A stretch of 64,000 bases of DNA from Castellaniella sp047971665 (GTDB taxonomy: Bacteria > Pseudomonadota > Gammaproteobacteria > Burkholderiales > Burkholderiaceae_B). Below are positions 17,048 through 26,556 of this stretch, piece after piece. The stretch lies in NCBI RefSeq assembly GCF_047971665.1, contig NZ_JBKEAA010000004.1, positions 1 through 64,000 of the forward strand, read 5' to 3'. Each line of letters begins with the position of its first letter. The first letter of the stretch is position 1. A program made the position numbers and the translations under genes. Below the pieces are notes generated by a model. It ran no database searches, was not told where the DNA came from, and worked only from the letters and a program-made list of their open reading frames with translations.

Positions 17048-18375
17048 CACAGGCGCGAGGCGCGGACTGCGACGCCACGACTCCCGATGCTGATCCGGCG
17101 CGCGACGCGGCGGATGCCTCGACCGGGTCGGGCGGCCGGGCGCGCGGCTGGGGCGTCTATGGCGGCCGGCGTGTGGCGCCGTTGCTGTTCCTGGGCTTTT
17201 CCAGCGGCTTGCCACTGGCGCTGACCTCCGGGACGCTGCAGGCCTGGGCCACGGTGGCGCAGGTTTCGTTGCAGAGCATCGGGTTCCTGACCTTGGCGGG
17301 TACCGCCTACACGCTGAAATTCCTCTGGGCGCCGCTGGTGGATCGCTATGCGCCGCCCTGGCTGGGTCGGCGACGTGGCTGGGTCTTCTTGACGCAGTGG
17401 CTGCTGGCGGCCTCGATTGCCGCCATGGGCCTGTTCGACCCAGGCTCGGAACTGCGCACGCTGGCGCTGCTGGCGGTCTGGGTGGCCTTTCTGTCGGCGA
17501 CCCAGGATATCGCGTTCGATGCCTACAGCACCGATGTGTTGCGTCAGGACGAGCGTGCGGCGGGCGCGGCGCTGAAAGTCATGGGCTACCGGCTGGCGAT
17601 GGTGGTGTCCGGCGGACTGGCGCTGATCCTGGCCGATCAATGGCTGGGCTGGGGCGCCATGTACATGTTGATGGGCGGACTGATGGCGCTGGCCTCCCTG
17701 GCGACCCTGTGGTCGCCGGAGCCCGAACGCGCCACCCGGCCGCCGCGCACGCTGCGCGAGGCCGTGGTCGAGCCGCTGCGCGAGTTTTTCAGCCGTCGCG
17801 AGGCCTGGGCGATCCTGCTGCTCATCGTGCTCTACAAGCTGGGCGATGCGTTCGCCGGCGCGCTGTCCACCACCTTCCTGATCCGGGGCGCGGGCTTTGG
17901 CGTCACCGAGGTCGGCATGGTCAACAAGGTCTTCGGGCTGGCCGCCACCATCGTCGGCGCGCTGGCCGGTGGCGCGCTGATGACGCGCCTGGGCCTGTAC
18001 CGCGCCCTGATGCTTTTCGGTCTGCTGCAGGCGGTCTCTAACCTGGGCTACTGGATGCTGGCCGTCACGCCACCGCATCTGTACTCCATGGCGCTGGTCG
18101 TGGCGGTCGAAAACCTGTGCGGCGGCCTGGGCACGGCGGCTTTCGTGGCGCTGTTGATGGCCCTGTGCCAGGCGAAATTCTCCGCGACGCAGTTCGCGCT
18201 GCTGTCGGCGTTGTCGGCGGTGGGCCGGACTTATCTGGCTGGCCCGCTGACGCCGGTGCTGGTCGCCGGGTTCGGCTGGCCGGTCTTTTTCATTCTGACG
18301 GTGGCGATCGCCCTGCCGGGGCTGGGCCTGTTGTGGTGGATGCGCGGGCGCATCCGGGCCCTGGGAAGCTTCTGA
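17044..18375 (+). CDS. ampG: AmpG-like muropeptide permease (MFS)
   Basis: The 443-residue major-facilitator protein has about 12 hydrophobic segments after a ~40-residue polar tail. Hallmarks of the AmpG family are LLFLGFSSGLPLAL near the N-terminus, LKFLWAPLVDRY, and SATQDIAFDAYSTDVL. AmpG imports GlcNAc-anhydroMurNAc peptides from the periplasm for cell-wall recycling. Here it is coupled to metW by an ATGA overlap, an arrangement with no obvious metabolic link to methionine. Another related sugar-peptide substrate is possible. Confidence 0.88.
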   Translation: MTQARGADCDATTPDADPARDAADASTGSGGRARGWGVYGGRRVAPLLFLGFSSGLPLALTSGTLQAWATVAQVSLQSIGFLTLAGTAYTLKFLWAPLVDRYAPPWLGRRRGWVFLTQWLLAASIAAMGLFDPGSELRTLALLAVWVAFLSATQDIAFDAYSTDVLRQDERAAGAALKVMGYRLAMVVSGGLALILADQWLGWGAMYMLMGGLMALASLATLWSPEPERATRPPRTLREAVVEPLREFFSRREAWAILLLIVLYKLGDAFAGALSTTFLIRGAGFGVTEVGMVNKVFGLAATIVGALAGGALMTRLGLYRALMLFGLLQAVSNLGYWMLAVTPPHLYSMALVVAVENLCGGLGTAAFVALLMALCQAKFSATQFALLSALSAVGRTYLAGPLTPVLVAGFGWPVFFILTVAIALPGLGLLWWMRGRIRALGSF

Positions 18376-18417
18376 TCGCGGGCGCATGAACCCCGGGCGG
18401 CGTCGGCGCGCGGCGGT

Positions 18418-19299
18418 TCATGTCCCGTCGGACGGAGTGTCCCGCCATGCGCCTGCGGCGAATGCCCGGGGCGTGACGCCGGTGTGCGCCCGGAAGGCCG
18501 CGATGAAGGAGGACAGGCTGTCATAGCCGCAGGCCAGGGCGACGTCGGTGATGCGGTCGCCGTTTTCCAGCAGCGGCAGGGCGTGCACCAGCCGTGCGCG
18601 TTGACGCCAGAGGCGGAATCCCAGGCCCGTCTGCCGCTGGAACAGCCGCGTCAGTGTCTTGTCCGACAGCCCCAGACGGCGACTGAAGGCGCCCAGATCG
18701 AGATCGCTGTCAGGGTGGCTCTGCAACTGGCGGCACACGGATTGCAGGCGCGGATCGGTGGGCCAGGGCAGGATCAGTCCGGCATCCGGACAGGTGGCCA
18801 GTTGATCGGCCAGGACCTGCGCCAGCCGGCCGTCCGGTCCGTCGAGATCGTATTCGGTGGGCAGTGTACTGAAATGCCGGATCAGTTCGTGCAGCAGCGG
18901 GCTGACGGCCAGTACCCGGCAGGCGGGCCAGTCCAGCCCCATGGTGGCGGCATCCAGGTACAGGCTGCGGATGACGGTGTGCGGCGATTGCCGGACCTGA
19001 TGCGGCAATCCGGGCGGGATCCAGACGGCGCGGTGCGCCAGGGCGACAAAGCGGGCGTCCGGTGTCCAGACTTGCAGATGGCCCTGGGTGGCGTAAGACA
19101 GTTGCGCCCAGGCGTGTTTGTGATGCCGGGGAATCAGGAAATTGGGCTGGCTGTCGATGTGCCCGTAGACGGGACGGGGCAGGCGACGCAGCCCGCCGCG
19201 CCGCGATGGCGCCGGTTCCTGGTGGAGGGATCGGGCAGGGTTGCGTCGGGTCCGGGTGGTGTCCGCCGGGTCTTGAATGTCCGTTCGCGAATATTTCAT
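18418..19299 (-). CDS. AraC-family transcriptional regulator
   Basis: The 293-residue protein has a cupin-type N-terminal sensor (PRHHKHAWAQLSYATQGHLQV, WIPPGLPHQV) and a C-terminal AraC DNA-binding domain. The latter comprises two HTH units (GLSDKTLTRLFQRQTGLGF and ITDVALACGYDSLSSFIAAFRAHTG). It is divergent from the bile-acid-symporter-like transporter with 81 bp between them, so that transporter is the likely target. The ligand is unknown. The start is uncertain because the ribosome-binding site is weak and the first ~40 residues are variable. Confidence 0.9.
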   Translation of the reverse strand: MKYSRTDIQDPADTTRTRRNPARSLHQEPAPSRRGGLRRLPRPVYGHIDSQPNFLIPRHHKHAWAQLSYATQGHLQVWTPDARFVALAHRAVWIPPGLPHQVRQSPHTVIRSLYLDAATMGLDWPACRVLAVSPLLHELIRHFSTLPTEYDLDGPDGRLAQVLADQLATCPDAGLILPWPTDPRLQSVCRQLQSHPDSDLDLGAFSRRLGLSDKTLTRLFQRQTGLGFRLWRQRARLVHALPLLENGDRITDVALACGYDSLSSFIAAFRAHTGVTPRAFAAGAWRDTPSDGT

Positions 19300-19380
19300 A
19301 GCTGTTTGCCGCTAAACATGGCTTTCACTGTAGTTTAATCTTCTCTGCGAGAGCCCCGGACCGCCGGAGCACCCATTACC

Positions 19381-20391
19381 ATGATGTCAAAATTACGTCT
19401 GCTGTTTGATCGTTTCACTCTGATCCTGATCGCGGTCGTCACGGCCGCCACGGTCTTGCCTGCCCACGGTCAGGGAGCGATGCTCTTCGAACGGCTCACG
19501 GCCGCAGCCATTGCGTTGCTGTTTTTCCTGCATGGGGCCAAGCTTTCCCGCGAGGCCATCATCGCCGGCGCCACGCACTGGCGGCTGCACGGGGTGATCT
19601 TCATCTGGACATTCGTGATTTTCCCTATCCTGGGGTGGGTGCTCCGGCCGGTTCTTTTGCCTTTGTTGGGCGAGCCGCTCTATGTCGGCATCGTCTATCT
19701 GACGGTTCTGCCCGGCACGGTGCAGTCGGCCATCGCCTTCACTTCGATCGCGCGCGGCAATGTGCCCGCGGCAGTCTGCGCCGCCTCGGCGTCGAGCATC
19801 GTCGGAATCGTCATCACGCCCCTGTTGCTGCAATGGCTGCTGGGCGCGGATACGTCCGCCCTGGGCGGCAGTTCGCTGCTGCAGGCCATCGGACGGATCA
19901 GTGTGCAGATTTTTCTGCCTTTTGTCGCCGGTCATCTGATGCGGCCGGTGATCGGCCGCTGGATGGACGGTCACCGCAAGCTTGTCACCAGTGTCGATCA
20001 GAGTTCGATCCTGCTGGTGGTCTATACGGCGTTCAGCGAGTCGGTGATCGGCGGGTTGTGGCAGACTGTGGATCCGGGTTCGCTGGTCTGGCTGGTGGTG
20101 GTCTGCTGCGTGCTGCTGGCGCTGGTGCTGACGCTGAACACCTGGTCGGCGCGCCGCATGGGGTTCAACCGCGCCGACGAGATCACGATCGTATTCTGCG
20201 GCTCCAAGAAAAGCATGGCCACGGGGGTGCCCATGGCGGGCGTGCTGTTCAGCGCGGGGGCCATCGGGCCGGTGCTGTTGCCGCTGATGATTTTCCACCA
20301 GATCCAATTGATGGTGTGCGCGGTGCTGGCGCAGCACTATCTGCGCCAGGGGCAACAGGCCGAGGGGTCGGGGCGGCGCGTGGCGGCCTGA
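19381..20391 (+). CDS. Bile acid:sodium symporter-like transporter (YfeH/SBF-like)
   Basis: The 336-residue inner-membrane protein has nine to ten hydrophobic segments. The blocks FFLHGAKLS, FPILGWVLRP, TVLPGTVQSAIAFTSIARGN and the C-terminal FCGSKKSMATGVPMA identify the SBF-like/YfeH subgroup of the bile acid:Na+ symporter superfamily. The substrate is not known for this subgroup. It is divergent from the AraC regulator, suggesting inducible expression. ATG 19384 is an alternative start. Confidence 0.88.
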   Translation: MMSKLRLLFDRFTLILIAVVTAATVLPAHGQGAMLFERLTAAAIALLFFLHGAKLSREAIIAGATHWRLHGVIFIWTFVIFPILGWVLRPVLLPLLGEPLYVGIVYLTVLPGTVQSAIAFTSIARGNVPAAVCAASASSIVGIVITPLLLQWLLGADTSALGGSSLLQAIGRISVQIFLPFVAGHLMRPVIGRWMDGHRKLVTSVDQSSILLVVYTAFSESVIGGLWQTVDPGSLVWLVVVCCVLLALVLTLNTWSARRMGFNRADEITIVFCGSKKSMATGVPMAGVLFSAGAIGPVLLPLMIFHQIQLMVCAVLAQHYLRQGQQAEGSGRRVAA

Positions 20392-20433
20392 TTCTCGGGG
20401 GGCTTGCGCCGCCCGTCGCCGCATTGTCCCCCA

Positions 20434-21225
20434 TCACCTCCACGCATACTCCACTGTCAGCGGCGCATGATCGCTGAATCGCGGCTCGCGGTGGATATCG
20501 ACTGTCTGCGCCCGGGCGGCGATCCCGGGGGTGGCGATGTGGTAATCGATGCGCCAGCCGACGTTCTTGGCCCAGGCCTGGCCGCGGTTGCTCCACCAGG
20601 TGTAGGCCTCGCCGGTCGCGTCCGGATGCAGGCGGCGGTACACGTCCACCCAGCCGCGCTCGTCCAGGATCTTGCTCAGCCAGGCGCGTTCTTCGGGCAG
20701 AAAGCCGCTGTTCTTCAAATTGCCCTTCCAGTTTCTGAGGTCGATTTCCTGGTGGGCGATGTTCCAGTCGCCGCAGATCACGAATTCCCGGCCGGTGTCG
20801 CGGTGCTCCCGCATCAGCCCGTCCATCCAGGTCTCGTAGTGCGCCAGGAACCGGTATTTGGCCGTCTGGCGCTCGTCGCCGCTGGACCCTGAAGGTAGAT
20901 AGGCGCTCACGACCGACAGGCCGGGCCAGTCGGCGCGCAGGATGCGGCCTTCGGCGTCGAATTCCGGGCAGGCCATGCCGGCCGTGACCTGATCGGCCGG
21001 CTGGCGCAGGTAGAGCCCCACACCGCTGTAGCCTTTTTTCTCGGCGTGGTGGAAATGGCCGGTCAGGCCGTCGGGATGGCGCAGCTCGTCGACCAGGTCA
21101 CTGTCCTGGATCTTGATTTCCTGCAGGCAGACGGCGTCGGGGCGGGTGGCGGCCAGCCAGTCCGCCAGCCCCTTGCGGAAAGCCGCTCGGATGCCGTTGA
21201 CGTTCAGAGAGGTGATGCGCAGCAC
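20434..21225 (-). CDS. xth: Exodeoxyribonuclease III (AP endonuclease)
   Basis: The 263-residue protein of the exonuclease III/EEP family acts in base-excision repair at abasic sites. Motifs present are SLNVNGIRAA at the N-terminus, CLQEIK (catalytic Glu), GDWNIAH, and the C-terminal SDHAPL with catalytic Asp-His. VGWRIDYHIAT is the usual penultimate block. It is convergent with the SBF-like transporter. It is monocistronic or weakly linked to the dioxygenase gene upstream. Confidence 0.95.
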   Translation of the reverse strand: MLRITSLNVNGIRAAFRKGLADWLAATRPDAVCLQEIKIQDSDLVDELRHPDGLTGHFHHAEKKGYSGVGLYLRQPADQVTAGMACPEFDAEGRILRADWPGLSVVSAYLPSGSSGDERQTAKYRFLAHYETWMDGLMREHRDTGREFVICGDWNIAHQEIDLRNWKGNLKNSGFLPEERAWLSKILDERGWVDVYRRLHPDATGEAYTWWSNRGQAWAKNVGWRIDYHIATPGIAARAQTVDIHREPRFSDHAPLTVEYAWR

Positions 21226-21281
21226 GTGAGTATCCGGTGGTCATTGCAAGACTGCACTTTACCCCAGGATGCCGGCCGGGC

Positions 21282-22079
21282 TCAGTCGAACCGGAAGCTG
21301 GAGACGGTGAGCCCGCCTGCGGCGTCGGTTTCGTGGTGACAGCATAGGGCGGGGCTGCCCTCCGAGGCACCGTTGGCGACGAACAGGGGCACCAGATGGT
21401 CTTCCTGCGGATGGGCGATCCGCGCGGCCGGAGCGTGTTTCCAGGCCCGCAGCCGGTCATGGCGGGATGTGGCATCGGTCGGCGCCATGGCCTGTTGCAG
21501 CCAGGCGTCGAATTGCGCCGATGGTATGCGGCCCGCGGGGCCGGACAGGCGCAGGTTGTGATAGCTCAGTCCGCTGCCGATGATCAGCACACCCTCGTCG
21601 CGCAGCGGCGTCAGGGCGGCGCCCAATTGGCGGTGCCAGTCCGGATCGAAGCCGTGTTCGATCGACAGCTGGACCATGGGAATGTCCGCTGCCGGGAACA
21701 TGACGTGGGCCGGCACGAAGGCGCCATGGTCGAATCCGCGTTGTGCGTCGAAATCCACCGGTATGCCGTCGGCCCGCAGCAGATCGGCGGCGCGGGCGGC
21801 CAGATCGGGGGATCCGAGGGCGGGATAGCGAATGCCGTAGGTATGGGCGGGAAAGCCGTAGTAGTCGTACAGCATGCCTGGCTGCGGGTGGTTGCCGAGC
21901 AGGACGCCGCCCTGGGTGATCCAGTGCGCCGAGACCATCAGGATCGCTTCGGGCGGACGGGGCAGGGTGGCGGGAATGGCCTGCAGTTCGGCGGCCAGGA
22001 TGGCATAGGAGGCCTGTGCCTCGGGCATCCAGGGCCAGGGGCCGCCGCCATGGGACAGGAAAAAGACCGGTTGGCGCAT
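21282..22079 (-). CDS. DODA-type extradiol ring-cleavage dioxygenase
   Basis: The 265-residue protein of the 4,5-DOPA-dioxygenase/YgiD type belongs to the LigB superfamily of non-haem metal enzymes. FFLSHGGGP supplies the first metal His, ILMVSAHW the second, GFDHGAFVP the third block, and GSGLSYHNL a later His. ATG 22077-22079 with a GGGAG box is preferred; an upstream ATG would add an atypical tail. The natural aromatic substrate is not indicated by neighbours. Confidence 0.88.
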   Translation of the reverse strand: MRQPVFFLSHGGGPWPWMPEAQASYAILAAELQAIPATLPRPPEAILMVSAHWITQGGVLLGNHPQPGMLYDYYGFPAHTYGIRYPALGSPDLAARAADLLRADGIPVDFDAQRGFDHGAFVPAHVMFPAADIPMVQLSIEHGFDPDWHRQLGAALTPLRDEGVLIIGSGLSYHNLRLSGPAGRIPSAQFDAWLQQAMAPTDATSRHDRLRAWKHAPAARIAHPQEDHLVPLFVANGASEGSPALCCHHETDAAGGLTVSSFRFD

Positions 22080-22214
22080 GGGATGAACTCCCGGGGCGAA
22101 AGGGGGAAAAGAACATGATAGTCTTGGACGCAGGCCCAGCGCGGCGGCCAAACCTGCGAACGCCTCGCTCAAATATCCGATAATGTCGCCTTTCCCGCAC
22201 AGAGATCACTTGCC

Positions 22215-22883
22215 ATGCCCGGTTCCCGAGCCCAATCCTTCGTCCGTTTCGCCCTGGAGAAAGGGGTCCTGAATTTCGGGGATTTCACGATGAAATCCGG
22301 CCGCCGCAGCCCGTATTTCTTCAATGCCGGATTGTTCAATGATGGTGCCTGCGTGGGTCGGTTGGGCCAGTTCTATGCCCGGGCCCTGGCGGATTCCGGG
22401 CTGGATTTCGACATGCTGTTCGGCCCCGCGTACAAGGGCATCCCCCTGGCCACCACCGCCGCCATCGCCCTGTCCAACCACCCCGCGCGCGCCGACCGCC
22501 CGGTCCCGTTCGCCTTCAACCGCAAGGAAGCCAAGGACCACGGCGAAGGCGGCACGCTGGTCGGCGCGCCGCTGCAAGGCCGCGTCGTCATCATCGACGA
22601 CGTCATCACGGCGGGCACGTCCGTGCGCGAATCCGTCGCCCTGATCCGCGCCGCCGGCGCCCAGCCCGCCGCCGTGCTGATCGCCCTGGACCGCATGGAA
22701 CGCGCCGGCGCGGACGACGCGCTGTCCGAGGGCTCGGCCGTCCAGGAAGTCGAACGGGCCTACGGCATCCCCGTGGTCAGCATCGCCTCGCTGGCCGACA
22801 TCATGGCCTTGCTGGAAGACGACGCCACCCTGGCCAAGCACCGCGACGCCGTGTCGGCGTACCGGGGCAAATACGGAGTGTGA
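22215..22883 (+). CDS. pyrE: Orotate phosphoribosyltransferase
   Basis: It catalyses orotate plus PRPP to OMP, the fifth step of pyrimidine synthesis. The 222-residue protein shows the N-terminal FGDFTMKSGRRSPYFFNAG, substrate loop FAFNRKEAKDHGEGG, and the PRPP-binding signature VVIIDDVITAGTSVRES. Length and motifs are standard. It is divergent from the dioxygenase gene and convergent with gatB. Confidence 0.97.
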   Translation: MPGSRAQSFVRFALEKGVLNFGDFTMKSGRRSPYFFNAGLFNDGACVGRLGQFYARALADSGLDFDMLFGPAYKGIPLATTAAIALSNHPARADRPVPFAFNRKEAKDHGEGGTLVGAPLQGRVVIIDDVITAGTSVRESVALIRAAGAQPAAVLIALDRMERAGADDALSEGSAVQEVERAYGIPVVSIASLADIMALLEDDATLAKHRDAVSAYRGKYGV

Positions 22884-22897
22884 GTTCACGCCGGGAA

Positions 22898-22916
22898 GTT
22901 CCGGCATCGCCGGAAC
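22898..22916. terminator. Inverted repeat between convergent pyrE and gatB
   Basis: GTTCCGGC-ATC-GCCGGAAC is an 8-bp perfect hairpin 15 bp after the pyrE stop. It lacks a T-run, so termination is plausible but not certain. Confidence 0.4.
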
Positions 22917-23008
22917 CGGGTGAGCTGCGCGTTGGCGCGGGGGCATGCACCGGCCGAGATCTACACGGGGCGCACGCCGGCCGAAATCACAGCCCCAGCC
23001 AAGACCGA

Positions 23009-24466
23009 TCAGGCATCCAGCTTCCGCTTCAGCACCTCGTTCACCTGCTGCGGATTCGCCTTGCCCTTGGCCGCCTTCATCACCTGGCCCACCAGCGAAT
23101 TGAACGCCTTCTGCTTGCCCGCCCGGTACTCCTCCACGATCGCCGGATGGGCCGCCAGCACCACGTCGATCATCGCCTCGATCGCCCCCGTATCGCTGAT
23201 CTGGCGCAGCCCCCGCGACTCGATGATCGCGTCCGGATCGCCGCCCGACTCGCCCGCCCACATCGCCGCGAACACATCGCGCGCGATCTTGGTCGAGATC
23301 GTCCCGTCCAGCACGCGGGCGATCAGCGCCGCCAGACGCTGCGGTGGCACTGGCGAGGCGCCGATGTCCAGATCGTCGCGGTTCAGCGCCGCTGACAATT
23401 CACCCAGGATCCAGTTGGCGGCCTGTTTGGCCTGCCCCGCCTGCAAGGCCGCCGACGCGGCCTCGAAATAATCCGCCGTCGCGCGGTGCAGCGTCAGCTG
23501 GGCCGCATCGTAGGCCGACAGGCCCAGGTCGGCCTCGAAACGTGCGCGCTTGGCGGCCGGCAGTTCCGGCATGGCCGCGCGCACCTGTTCGATCCATTCC
23601 GGGGCTACCACCAGCGGCGGCAGGTCGGGATCGGGGAAATAGCGGTAATCGTCGGAATCCTCTTTCGTCCGCATGGCGCGGGTTTCGTCCCGGTCGGGAT
23701 CGTACAGCCGGGTCTGTTGCACCACCTTGCCGCCGTCCTCGATCAGCTCGATCTGGCGGCGCACCTCGTACTGGATGGCGCGTTCCAGAAAGCGGAAGGA
23801 GTTCAGGTTCTTGATCTCGCAGCGGGTGCCGAATTCGGCCTGGCCGCGCGGACGTACCGATACATTGGCGTCGCAGCGGAACGAGCCCTCCTGCATGTTG
23901 CCGTCGCAGATGCCCAGCCACACCACCAGCCCGTGCAGCGTGCGCGCGTAGGCCACGGCCTCTGTCGCTGAACGCATCTCGGGTTCGGTCACGATCTCCA
24001 GCAGCGGCGTGCCGGCGCGGTTCAGGTCGATGCCGCTGGACGATTCGCCATGCGGTCCCGTGAAATGCTCATGCAGCGATTTGCCCGCGTCCTCTTCCAG
24101 GTGGGCGCGGGTCAGGTTCACCGTGTGTTCCTGTTCGTCGACGAAAAAGGACAGTTGCCCGCCGACGACGATCGGCAGTTCGAACTGGCTGATCTGGTAG
24201 TTCTTGGGCAGGTCAGGGTAGAAATAGTTTTTGCGCGCGAACACGGAGCGTTCGGCCACCCGGGCGCCGATGGCCAGGCCGAACTGGATCGCGCGTTCCA
24301 CCGCGCCCCGGTTCATGGCCGGCAGTGAGCCGGGCAGGGCCATGTCCACAGCATTGGCCTGGGTGTTGGGCTCGGCGCCAAAGCGCGTGCTGCTGCGGGA
24401 AAAGATTTTCGACTGCGTGGAGAGCTGGGCGTGGGTTTCCAGGCCGATGACGATTTCCCAATCCAT
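23009..24466 (-). CDS. gatB: Asp-tRNA(Asn)/Glu-tRNA(Gln) amidotransferase subunit B
   Basis: The 485-residue subunit recognises and activates misacylated Glu-tRNA(Gln) or Asp-tRNA(Asn) in the GatCAB complex. The N-terminus VIGLETHAQLSTQSKIFSRSS and the blocks KNYFYPDLPKNYQISQ and EDAGKSLHEH are diagnostic. The GatB/YqeY tail domain ends in QQVNEVLKRKLDA. It is the last gene of the gatC-gatA-gatB operon, directly abutting gatA. Confidence 0.97.
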   Translation of the reverse strand: MDWEIVIGLETHAQLSTQSKIFSRSSTRFGAEPNTQANAVDMALPGSLPAMNRGAVERAIQFGLAIGARVAERSVFARKNYFYPDLPKNYQISQFELPIVVGGQLSFFVDEQEHTVNLTRAHLEEDAGKSLHEHFTGPHGESSSGIDLNRAGTPLLEIVTEPEMRSATEAVAYARTLHGLVVWLGICDGNMQEGSFRCDANVSVRPRGQAEFGTRCEIKNLNSFRFLERAIQYEVRRQIELIEDGGKVVQQTRLYDPDRDETRAMRTKEDSDDYRYFPDPDLPPLVVAPEWIEQVRAAMPELPAAKRARFEADLGLSAYDAAQLTLHRATADYFEAASAALQAGQAKQAANWILGELSAALNRDDLDIGASPVPPQRLAALIARVLDGTISTKIARDVFAAMWAGESGGDPDAIIESRGLRQISDTGAIEAMIDVVLAAHPAIVEEYRAGKQKAFNSLVGQVMKAAKGKANPQQVNEVLKRKLDA

Positions 24467-25990
24467 TTATGCGTGTCCCGGAATGCGTTGATGCCAGTCG
24501 GTGGCTTGCTGGTAGCGGTCGGCCAGGGCCAGCAGGCGGCCTTCGTCGAAATAGCGGCCGATGATCTGCAGCCCGATGGGCAGACGGCCCGATTCGCCGC
24601 CGAATCCGCAGGGGATGGACATGCCGGGCAGGCCCGCCAGACTGACGCCCAGCGTGTAGATGTCGCTGAGCCAGTCGGCGATCGGGTCCTGGCGCGTGTC
24701 GCCGATGCGGTGCGCCACGGTGGGGGTGACCGGACCCATGATCACGTCGCAGTCCTGGGTCAGGACGCGGCGGAAATCGTCGGCGATCATGCGCCGCACG
24801 CGCTGGGCCTGCAGGTAATAGGCGTCGTAGTAACCATGGGACAGCACGTAGGTGCCGACCATGATGCGGCGGCGGACCTCGTTGCCGAAGCCCTCGGAAC
24901 GGGACCGGCTGGTCATGTCGGCCAGGTCGGTGTATTTGGCGGCGCGATGGCCATATCGCACGCCGTCGTAGCGCGACAGGTAGCTGGAGGCCTCCGCTGG
25001 CGCGATCACGTAGTAGACGGGGATCGCCAGGCGGGTGCGCGGCAGGGATACGTCCACGCGAACGGCGCCCAGGGACTCGAAGACTTGCAAGGCGGACTCC
25101 ACCGCGGCGCCGACTTCAGCGGACAGGCCTTCGTTGAAGAATTCGCGCGGCACGCCGATGCGCAGGCCTGCCAGCGGGCGCTCGCCGCCGGCCTGTTGAC
25201 CGGCCCGAGCGGCGTCGAAGGCAGCCTGGACGCGGCCAGCGGCATTGGGCGCGCCGTCGCAGGTTTCCAGGCTGGTCGAATCGTGCGGGTCGAAACCACT
25301 CATGGCGTCCAGCAGCGGCACCAGATCACGGGCATTGCGCGCCAGGGGGCCGGCCTGGTCCAGGCTGGAGGCAAAGGCGATGATGCCGTAGCGCGACACG
25401 GTGCCGTAGGTGGGCTTGATGCCGCTGACTCCGCACAGGGCGGCGGGCTGGCGCACCGAGCCGCCGGTGTCCGTGCCGGAAGCGCCCAGCACCAGGCCGG
25501 CAGCCACGGCGGCGGCGGAGCCGCCGGACGAGCCGCCCGGCACCCGGTCCGGGTCCCAGGGATTGCGTACTGGTCCAAAGGCGGAATTCTCGTTGCCCGA
25601 GCCCATGGCGAATTCGTCGCAGCTGAGCTTGCCCAGCGAGACGGCGCCGGCCTCGCGCCAGCGGTCGACCACGGTGGCGTCAAAGGGGCTGACGTAGTCG
25701 GCCAGCATCTTGCTGGAGGCGGTGGTGCGCCAGCCGCGCGTCACGAACAGGTCTTTGTGGGCGATGGGGATGCCGGTCAGGGGGCTGGCGGTGCCATCGG
25801 CCAGCGCCTGATCGGCGGCGCGTGCCTGCGCCAGGGTCAGGTCGTCGTCGATGTGCAGAAAGACGTTGGGATCGCAGTGGGCGCGGGCCGCGCGCAGGGC
25901 GTCGGCCGCCAGTTCGGCGGCGCTGATGCGCCGGGCGCGCAGGGCTTCGCCCAGCGCCTGGATGCTGTGGAATGCGGAAAGCTGGGTCAT
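24467..25990 (-). CDS. gatA: Asp-tRNA(Asn)/Glu-tRNA(Gln) amidotransferase subunit A
   Basis: The 507-residue amidase subunit releases ammonia from glutamine for transamidation. The amidase-signature catalytic elements are visible: Lys in PIAHKDLF, the GGSSGGSAAAVAAG loop with the cis-Ser, and nucleophile Ser in GTDTGGSVRQPA. ATG 25988-25990 (MTQLSAFHSIQ) is chosen over an upstream ATG inside gatC. It lies four bases after the gatC stop and abuts gatB, giving a tight operon. Confidence 0.97.
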   Translation of the reverse strand: MTQLSAFHSIQALGEALRARRISAAELAADALRAARAHCDPNVFLHIDDDLTLAQARAADQALADGTASPLTGIPIAHKDLFVTRGWRTTASSKMLADYVSPFDATVVDRWREAGAVSLGKLSCDEFAMGSGNENSAFGPVRNPWDPDRVPGGSSGGSAAAVAAGLVLGASGTDTGGSVRQPAALCGVSGIKPTYGTVSRYGIIAFASSLDQAGPLARNARDLVPLLDAMSGFDPHDSTSLETCDGAPNAAGRVQAAFDAARAGQQAGGERPLAGLRIGVPREFFNEGLSAEVGAAVESALQVFESLGAVRVDVSLPRTRLAIPVYYVIAPAEASSYLSRYDGVRYGHRAAKYTDLADMTSRSRSEGFGNEVRRRIMVGTYVLSHGYYDAYYLQAQRVRRMIADDFRRVLTQDCDVIMGPVTPTVAHRIGDTRQDPIADWLSDIYTLGVSLAGLPGMSIPCGFGGESGRLPIGLQIIGRYFDEGRLLALADRYQQATDWHQRIPGHA

Positions 25991-25994
25991 GGCA

Positions 25995-26303
25995 TCATTC
26001 GATGACGGTCGGCACGAGGAACAGCCCCTGGTGGGCGGCGGGTGCATTGGTCAGGCAGGCGTCGCGCTGCGCGGGCGTCTGCGCCGGGTCGGGCGTGTCG
26101 TCGCACAAGCGCAGGGCGATGTCCTGGTGGGCGGCCAGTGGATGGGCCATGGGCTCGACGCCCGCCGTGTCCACGGCTTGCAATTCCTCGATCAGGCCCA
26201 GGATGCGGTCCAGTTCCTGGCGGGCGCGATCCGAGTCGCTGGAATCCAGCCTCAGGCCCGAAAGCCGTGCCAGCCGGGCAATGTCCTGTTCGGTGAGTGC
26301 CAT
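25995..26303 (-). CDS. gatC: Asp-tRNA(Asn)/Glu-tRNA(Gln) amidotransferase subunit C
   Basis: The 102-residue small subunit holds GatA and GatB together. Typical features are MALTEQDIARLARLSGL at the N-terminus and the helical LDRILGLIEELQAVDTAGVEPMAHP block. ATG 26301-26303 gives the family length; the longer frame adds 31 atypical residues. It heads the minus-strand operon and is divergent from mreB. Confidence 0.95.
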   Translation of the reverse strand: MALTEQDIARLARLSGLRLDSSDSDRARQELDRILGLIEELQAVDTAGVEPMAHPLAAHQDIALRLCDDTPDPAQTPAQRDACLTNAPAAHQGLFLVPTVIE

Positions 26304-26556
26304 GTCGTCGTATTGGAGTGGCCGCCGCCGGGGCGACCGGATTTGAGTGTGTGCGGATGTGACCGGAATGTGAAAAGCAGGAGTTTTGCAAAACATTCTC
26401 CCTCAATCCAGGCATAACCTTACGGGATTATAAGTTATCATTGCTGATTCCATGCGGTTTGCTTGGCCTGCGCTTTTGTTCTGGCGGCCCTGATTCAAAT
26501 CAGTACCGGGCGAATTTGCATGGATCTACCAGACACCCAATTTTATTAGTGCGCCC
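26304..26556. promoter_or_regulatory. Divergent gatC/mreB intergenic region
   Basis: The spacer is 253 bp with AT-rich patches (for example around 26385-26450) and no ORF of note. It must carry the promoters for both operons. I could not single out convincing -35/-10 pairs. Confidence 0.4.

Noticed and set aside
18385..18422. CATGAACC/GGTTCATG inverted repeat between ampG and the AraC gene
   Set aside because: Arms are 8 bp with a loop of over 20 bases, no T-run, and overlap the AraC stop; weak as a terminator.
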